Source of the DNA: Heloderma charlesbogerti
Taxonomy: Eukaryota; Chordata; Lepidosauria; Squamata; Helodermatidae
Assembly: GCA_026122225.1 (NCBI GenBank)
Contig: JANEZZ010001865.1
Location: 186,001 to 250,000 of the forward strand
Length of the DNA stretch: 64,000 nt
Direction: 5' to 3'
Positions 59,937 to 64,000 of this stretch are shown piece after piece. The position numbers and the translations under genes are program-made. Every line of letters begins with the position of its first letter. The stretch's first letter is position 1. The notes beneath the pieces were generated by a model. That model did not search any database, was not told the DNA's origin, and saw nothing but the letters and a program-made list of their open reading frames with translations.

Positions 59937-60698
59937 GTGCCTGCTGTATCTTAATATCCTCTGCCCAAGTACTTTTCATGATGTTTCTTGTGCACCACTC
60001 TCATGTCCAAAGTGGCCGCAGTTCAGGGCCAAATTAGACATGGTGAGGCCATCATTTACACATTTACACATCCACCCCATAACAATGGAGAAACGACTTT
60101 ACATAAGAGAAATAACAGGACATCAAATAAGCACAACATCACAATAGCAATTTAAGAAAGATGCAGAAGAGTGCTTTAGGGGGAGTTACTAAAGTTAGCC
60201 TTTAACCCTTTCACTGCAGAGGAGCGAGATTTATTTCTTACTTCTAATAAACATGCACAGAAGGGGGGATAAATTAAAGATTAAAAGCAGGCTATTTAAG
60301 GTGATGTGTTGTGGCAAAGCGGTTTGCGTAACTCAGTGAAGCCATAAGCTATGCTGTGCAGGGCCACCCAAGACGGACAGGTCATGGTGGAGAGTTCTGA
60401 CAAAATGTGGTCCATTGGAGAAGGAAATGGCAATCCACTCCAGTATTCTTGCCAAGAAAACCCCATGGAAGGTATCACAAGGCTAAAAGAGATGATGCCA
60501 GAAGATGAGCCCCTCAGGTCAGAAGGTGTCCAATATACTACTGGGGAAGAGCAGAGGGAATTTCCAAGTAGCGCCAGAAAGAGTGAAGTGGCTGGGCCAA
60601 AGCCGAAAGGACACTCAGCTGTGGATGTGTCTGGTGGTGAAAAGAAAGTCTGATGCTGTAAAGAACAATATTGTTTAGGAACCTGGAATGTTAGATCA

Positions 60699-61403
60699 AT
60701 GAATCAAGGTAAGCTGGAGGTGGTCAGACATGAGATGGCAAGATTGAACATTGACATCTTGGGAATCAGTGAACTAAAATGGACAAGCATGGGCAAATTT
60801 AATTCAGATGACCATTACATCTACTACTGTGGGCAAGAATCCCTTACAAGAAATGGAGTAGCACTCATAGTCAACAAAAGGGTGGGAAAAGCAGTACTGG
60901 GGTACAATCTCAAAAATGATAGCATGATCTCAGTACAAATCCAAGGCAAACCATTCAACATCACAGTAATTCAAGTCTATGCCCCAACCACTGATGCCGA
61001 AGAAGCTGAGGTTGATCGGTTCTATGAAGACCTACAACACCTTCTAGAACTAACACCAAACAAAGATGTCCTCTTCATCATAGGGGATTGGAAGGCTAAA
61101 GTAGGACGTCAAGAAATAACCGGGATAACAGGTAAGCATGGCCTTGGTGTACAAAATGAAGCAGGACAAAGGCTAATAGAGTTTTGCCAAGAGAACACGC
61201 TGATCATAGCAAACACTCTTTTCCAACAGCACAAGAGGCGACGCTACACATGGACATCACCAGATGGTCAATATCAAAATCAGATTGATTATGTCCTTTG
61301 CAGCCAAAGATGGAGAAGCTCCATACAGTCAGTCAAAACAAGACCTGGAGCTGACTGTGGCTCAGATCATGAGCTTCTTGTTGCAAAAATCATACAGGTA
61401 TGA
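60699..61403 (+). pseudogene. BovB APE-type endonuclease domain, copy B
   Basis: 234 codons open. Motifs of the APE-type endonuclease that nicks target DNA for target-primed reverse transcription: GTWNVRSMN just upstream in frame, ISELKW (catalytic Glu kept), VIQVYAPTTDAEEAE, GDWKAKVG, IDYVLCSQRW and DCGSDHELL (catalytic Asp-His). In GDWKAKVG the usual Asn of GDWN is replaced by Lys (61092-61094), so the enzyme is probably inactive. Confidence 0.85.
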
Positions 61404-62262
61404 CCTAAATCATATCCCTGATGAATATACAGTGGAGGTGAGGAATAGATTGAAGGGATTAGACCTGATAGACAGAGTGCCTGAGGAACTATGGACGGAG
61501 GTCTGTAACATTGTTCAGGAGGCAGCAACTAAATCCATCCTAAAGAAAAAGAAATGCAAGAAAGCAAAGTGGCTGTCTGATGAGGCTTTACAAGTAGCTG
61601 AGGAAAGAAGAGAAGCGAAAAGCAAGGGAGAAAGGGGAAGATATATCCAACTGAATGCAGAATTCCAGAGAATAGCAAGGAGAGACAAGAAGGCCTTCTT
61701 AAATGAACAATGCAAAGAAATCGAGGAAAACAACAGAATGGGAAAGACTAGAGATCTCTTCAAGAAAATCGGAGATCTCAAGGGAACGTTTTGTGCAAAG
61801 ACGGGCATGATAAAGGACAAAGAAGGCAGGGGCCTAACAGAAGCAGATGAGATTAAGAAGAGGTGGAAAGAATACACAGAAGAACTATACAGGAAAGATG
61901 TGAATGTCCCTGATAGCCATGATAGTGCGGTCACTGAACTTGAGCCGGACATCCTAGAGAGTGAAGTCAAGTGGGCCTTAGGAAGCATTACTAACAACAA
62001 AGTTAGTGGAGATGACAGTATTTCAGCTGAGCTCTTTAAAATCCTAAAAGATGATGCTGTTAAAGTGCTGCACTCAATATGCCAGCAAATGTGGAACACT
62101 CAACAGTGGCCACAAGACTGGAAAAGGTCAGTTTACATTCCCATTCCAAAGAAGGACAACGCCAAAGAGTGTTCAACCTACCGTACAATTGCGCTCATTT
62201 CACATGCCAGCAAGGTGATGCTCAAAATCCTACAAGCTAGGCTTCAGCAGCATGTGAACTGA
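61264..62262 (+). pseudogene. BovB linker and reverse transcriptase fingers, copy B
   Basis: Open for 332 codons. From about residue 45 it reads RYDLNHIPDEYTVEV, then the basic linker (ILKKKKCKKAKWLSDEAL), MGKTRDLFKKIGDLKGTF, and the start of the reverse transcriptase (WPQDWKRSVYIPIPKKD, YRTIALISHASKVMLKILQ). Ends in TGA where copy D has CGA (Arg). The first 44 residues are in the wrong frame because of the upstream deletion. Confidence 0.85.
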
Positions 62263-62427
62263 GAACTACCGGAAGTACAAGCTGGGTTTCGAAGAGGCAG
62301 AGGAACTAGAGATCAAATTGCCAACATTCGCTGGATCATGGAGAAAGCAAGCGAATTCCAGAAAAACGTCTATTTCTGCTTCATTGACTACACTAAAGCC
62401 TTTGATTGTGTGGATCACAACAAACTG

Positions 62428-64000
62428 TTGTTGTTGTTGTTGTTGTTCAGTCGTGTCCGACTCTTCGTGACCCCATGGACCATAGCACGCCAGGCCTTCC
62501 TGTCCTGCACTCTCTCCTGGAGCGTGCTCAAGTTCATATTCATTGCATCCGTGATGCTATCTAGCCATCTCATCCTCTGCCGTCCCCTTCTCCTTTGGCC
62601 TTCAGTCTTTCCCAGCATCAGGGTCTTTCCAGGGAGTTTTCTCTTCGCATTAGGTGGCCAAAATATTGGAGCTTCAGCTTCATTATCTGTCCTTCCAATG
62701 AGCACTCAGGGTTGATTTCCTTTAGGATGGACTGATTTGACCTCCTTGCAGTCCAGGGGACTCGTAAGAGTCTTCTCCAGCACCACAGTTCGAAAGCATC
62801 AATTCTTCGGCGCTCAGCCTTCCTTATAGTCCAGCTCTCACAGCCATACATTACTACTGGGAAAACCATAGCTTTGATTAGACGGACCTTTGTCGGCAAG
62901 GTGATGTCTCTGCTTCTTACTATGCTGTCTAGGTTGGCCATAGCTTTCCTCCCAAGGAGCAAGCGTCTTTTAATTTCATGGCTACAGTCACCATCTGTGG
63001 TGATCTTGGAGCCCAAGAAAGTAAAATCTGTCACTGCTTCCATTTCTTCCCCTTCTATATGCCAGGAAGTGATGGGGCCAGATGCCATGATCTTCATTTT
63101 TTTAATGTTGAGTTTCAAACCAGCTTTTGCACTCTCCTCTTTCACCCTCAACAAGAGGCTCTTGAGATCCTCTTCGCTTTCTGCCATTAGGGTGGTATCG
63201 TCTGCATATCGGAGGTTGCTGATAATTCTCCCAGCAATCTTAATTCCGACCTCTGATTCATCCAACCCGGCATTTCTTATGATGTACTCTGCATATAAGT
63301 TAAATAAGCAGGGTGACAATATGCAGCCTTGTCGTACTCCTTTCCCAATTTTGAACCACTCGGTTGTTCCATGTCTGGTTCTGACTGTTGCTTCTTGACC
63401 CTCGTACAGGTTTCTCAGGAGACAGGTAAGGTGGTCTGGTTCTCCCATCACTTTAAGAATTTACCACAGTTTGTTGTGATCCACACAATCAAAGGCTTTA
63501 GCATAGTCAATGAAGCAGAAATAGATGTTTTTCTGGAATTCTCTTGCTTTCTCCATGATGCAGCGAATGTTGGCGATTTGATCTCTAGTTCCTCTGCCTC
63601 TTCTAAACCCAGCTTGTACTTCCGGTAGTTCTCGGTTCACATACTGCTGAAGCCTAGCTTGTAGGATTTTGAGCATCACCTTGCTGGCATGTGAAATGAG
63701 CGCAATTGTGCGGTAGTTTGAACACTCTTTGGCATTGCCCTTCTTTGGAATTGGAATGTAAACTGACCTTTTCCAGTCTTGTGGCCACTGTTGAGTGTTC
63801 CAGATTTGTTGGCATATTGAATGCAGCACTTTAACAGCATCATCTTTTAGGATTTTAAATAGCTCGGCTGGAATACTGTCATCTCCGCTAGCTTTGTTGT
63901 TACTAATGCTTCCTAAGGCCCACTTGACTTCACTCTCTAGGATGTCCGGCTCAAGTTCAGTGACCGCACTATCATGGCTATCAGGGACATTCAGATCTTT
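62428..64000 (-). mobile_element. RTE-BovB LINE, copy D, young insertion running off the right edge
   Basis: Minus strand. Its 3' tail is (TTG)6 on the plus strand at 62428-62445, directly after the copy B sequence ...CACAACAAACTG. The reverse transcriptase is open from the window edge to 62630 except one stop: TAA at 63463-63461 after DHNKLW. YADD is at 63197-63208. A 1-nt loss in a T-run near 62625-62628 shifts the last 60 codons. Best preserved BovB in the window. Confidence 0.95.
62618..64000 (-). pseudogene. BovB reverse transcriptase, copy D (one stop, one frameshift in view)
   Basis: Reads from KDLNVPDSHDSAVTEL at the edge through WPQDWKRSVYIPIPKKG, GFRRGRGTRDQIANIR, FCFIDYAKAFDCVDHNKLW, stop, then VRQGCILSPCLFNLYAEYI, NLRYADDTTLMAE (active site), GCESWTIRKAERRRIDAFEL and RRLLRVPWTARRSNQSI. 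The enzyme copies element RNA at the nicked target. One stop and one terminal frameshift over about 460 codons make it a recent casualty. The endonuclease part lies outside the window. Confidence 0.9.

Larger units (their letters stand above)
60302..62427 (+). mobile_element. RTE-BovB LINE, copy B, interrupted by copy D
   Basis: Starts in the BovB 5' region (CTCAGTGAAGCCATAAGC) and runs through the N-terminal region, the APE endonuclease and the reverse transcriptase fingers to ...DCVDHNKL, where copy D begins. A roughly 60-bp deletion near 61389, compared with copy A (25107-25170), changes the frame between endonuclease and linker. A TGA at 62260-62262 is shared with copy A. The remainder of copy B is expected beyond the right edge. 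Confidence 0.93.

Noticed and set aside
62338..62715. 125-codon frame that seems to fuse reverse transcriptase with LLLLLLFSRVRLF
   Set aside because: Chance reading through the junction of copy B and the reversed tail of copy D.
60302..64000. Twin-priming inversion of a single BovB
   Set aside because: Both halves contain the same reverse transcriptase segment; twin priming gives non-overlapping parts.
39662..64000. A second host gene upstream of ATP11B, possibly divergent from the CpG island
   Set aside because: No conserved exon with splice sites was recognised on either strand; all coding similarity is to retrotransposons. A non-coding transcript cannot be excluded by reading alone.

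Overview
This is vertebrate nuclear DNA, almost certainly from a squamate reptile (a lizard or snake). The evidence is the repeat content: a Sauria SINE with intact target-site duplications, several RTE-BovB retrotransposons, CR1/L3 and L2 LINEs, a tRNA-headed SINE, 5S-derived SINE fragments, and many hAT and TTA-type MITEs. There are no operons or prokaryotic features. Nearly every long open frame here is retrotransposon coding sequence or chance. The one host gene is the 5' part of ATP11B, a P4-type ATPase (phospholipid flippase), on the minus strand. Six coding exons were read by hand from conserved protein sequence and splice sites: 38067-38093 (start codon), 13317-13433, 11321-11410, 4457-4537, 1836-1943 and 632-760. 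Together they encode 184 residues, from the N-terminus through TM1 and TM2 into the actuator domain, ending just after the DGET motif. Every exon is a multiple of three and every junction is phase 0. Intron 1 is about 24.6 kb. The gene leaves the window at its left edge.

Layout. 1-13.4 kb: exons 2-6 with introns holding a tRNA SINE, MITEs, an LTR-like sequence and an antisense CR1 LINE (about 7975-10345). 13.4-38.07 kb: intron 1, with a deleted BovB (24018-26506), L2 pieces, a BovB tail inserted in an L2 tail, an L1 fragment nested in a hAT MITE, a long MITE and a Sauria SINE. 37.6-38.8 kb: the CpG-island promoter and exon 1, with a G-run tract and candidate ETS/CRE and YY1 sites. 38814-39661: a minisatellite of sixteen 53-bp units, starting about 0.7 kb upstream of the start codon. 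39.7-64 kb: apparently intergenic and repeat-rich, with MITE clusters, L2 fragments, an LTR at 50727-51560, a CR1/L3 split by a solo LTR, a hAT element, and a BovB (60302-62427) interrupted by a younger opposite-strand BovB that runs off the right edge.

The most unusual observation is at 50727-51582. An LTR-like unit (TGTAAGG...CCTTACA, with a TATA box and a polyadenylation signal) is followed three bases later by 19 nt exactly complementary to the 3' terminus of 18S rRNA. A tRNA primer-binding site would normally sit there. This could be an LTR element that primes reverse transcription from 18S rRNA; the sequence match is seen directly, the priming role is inference.
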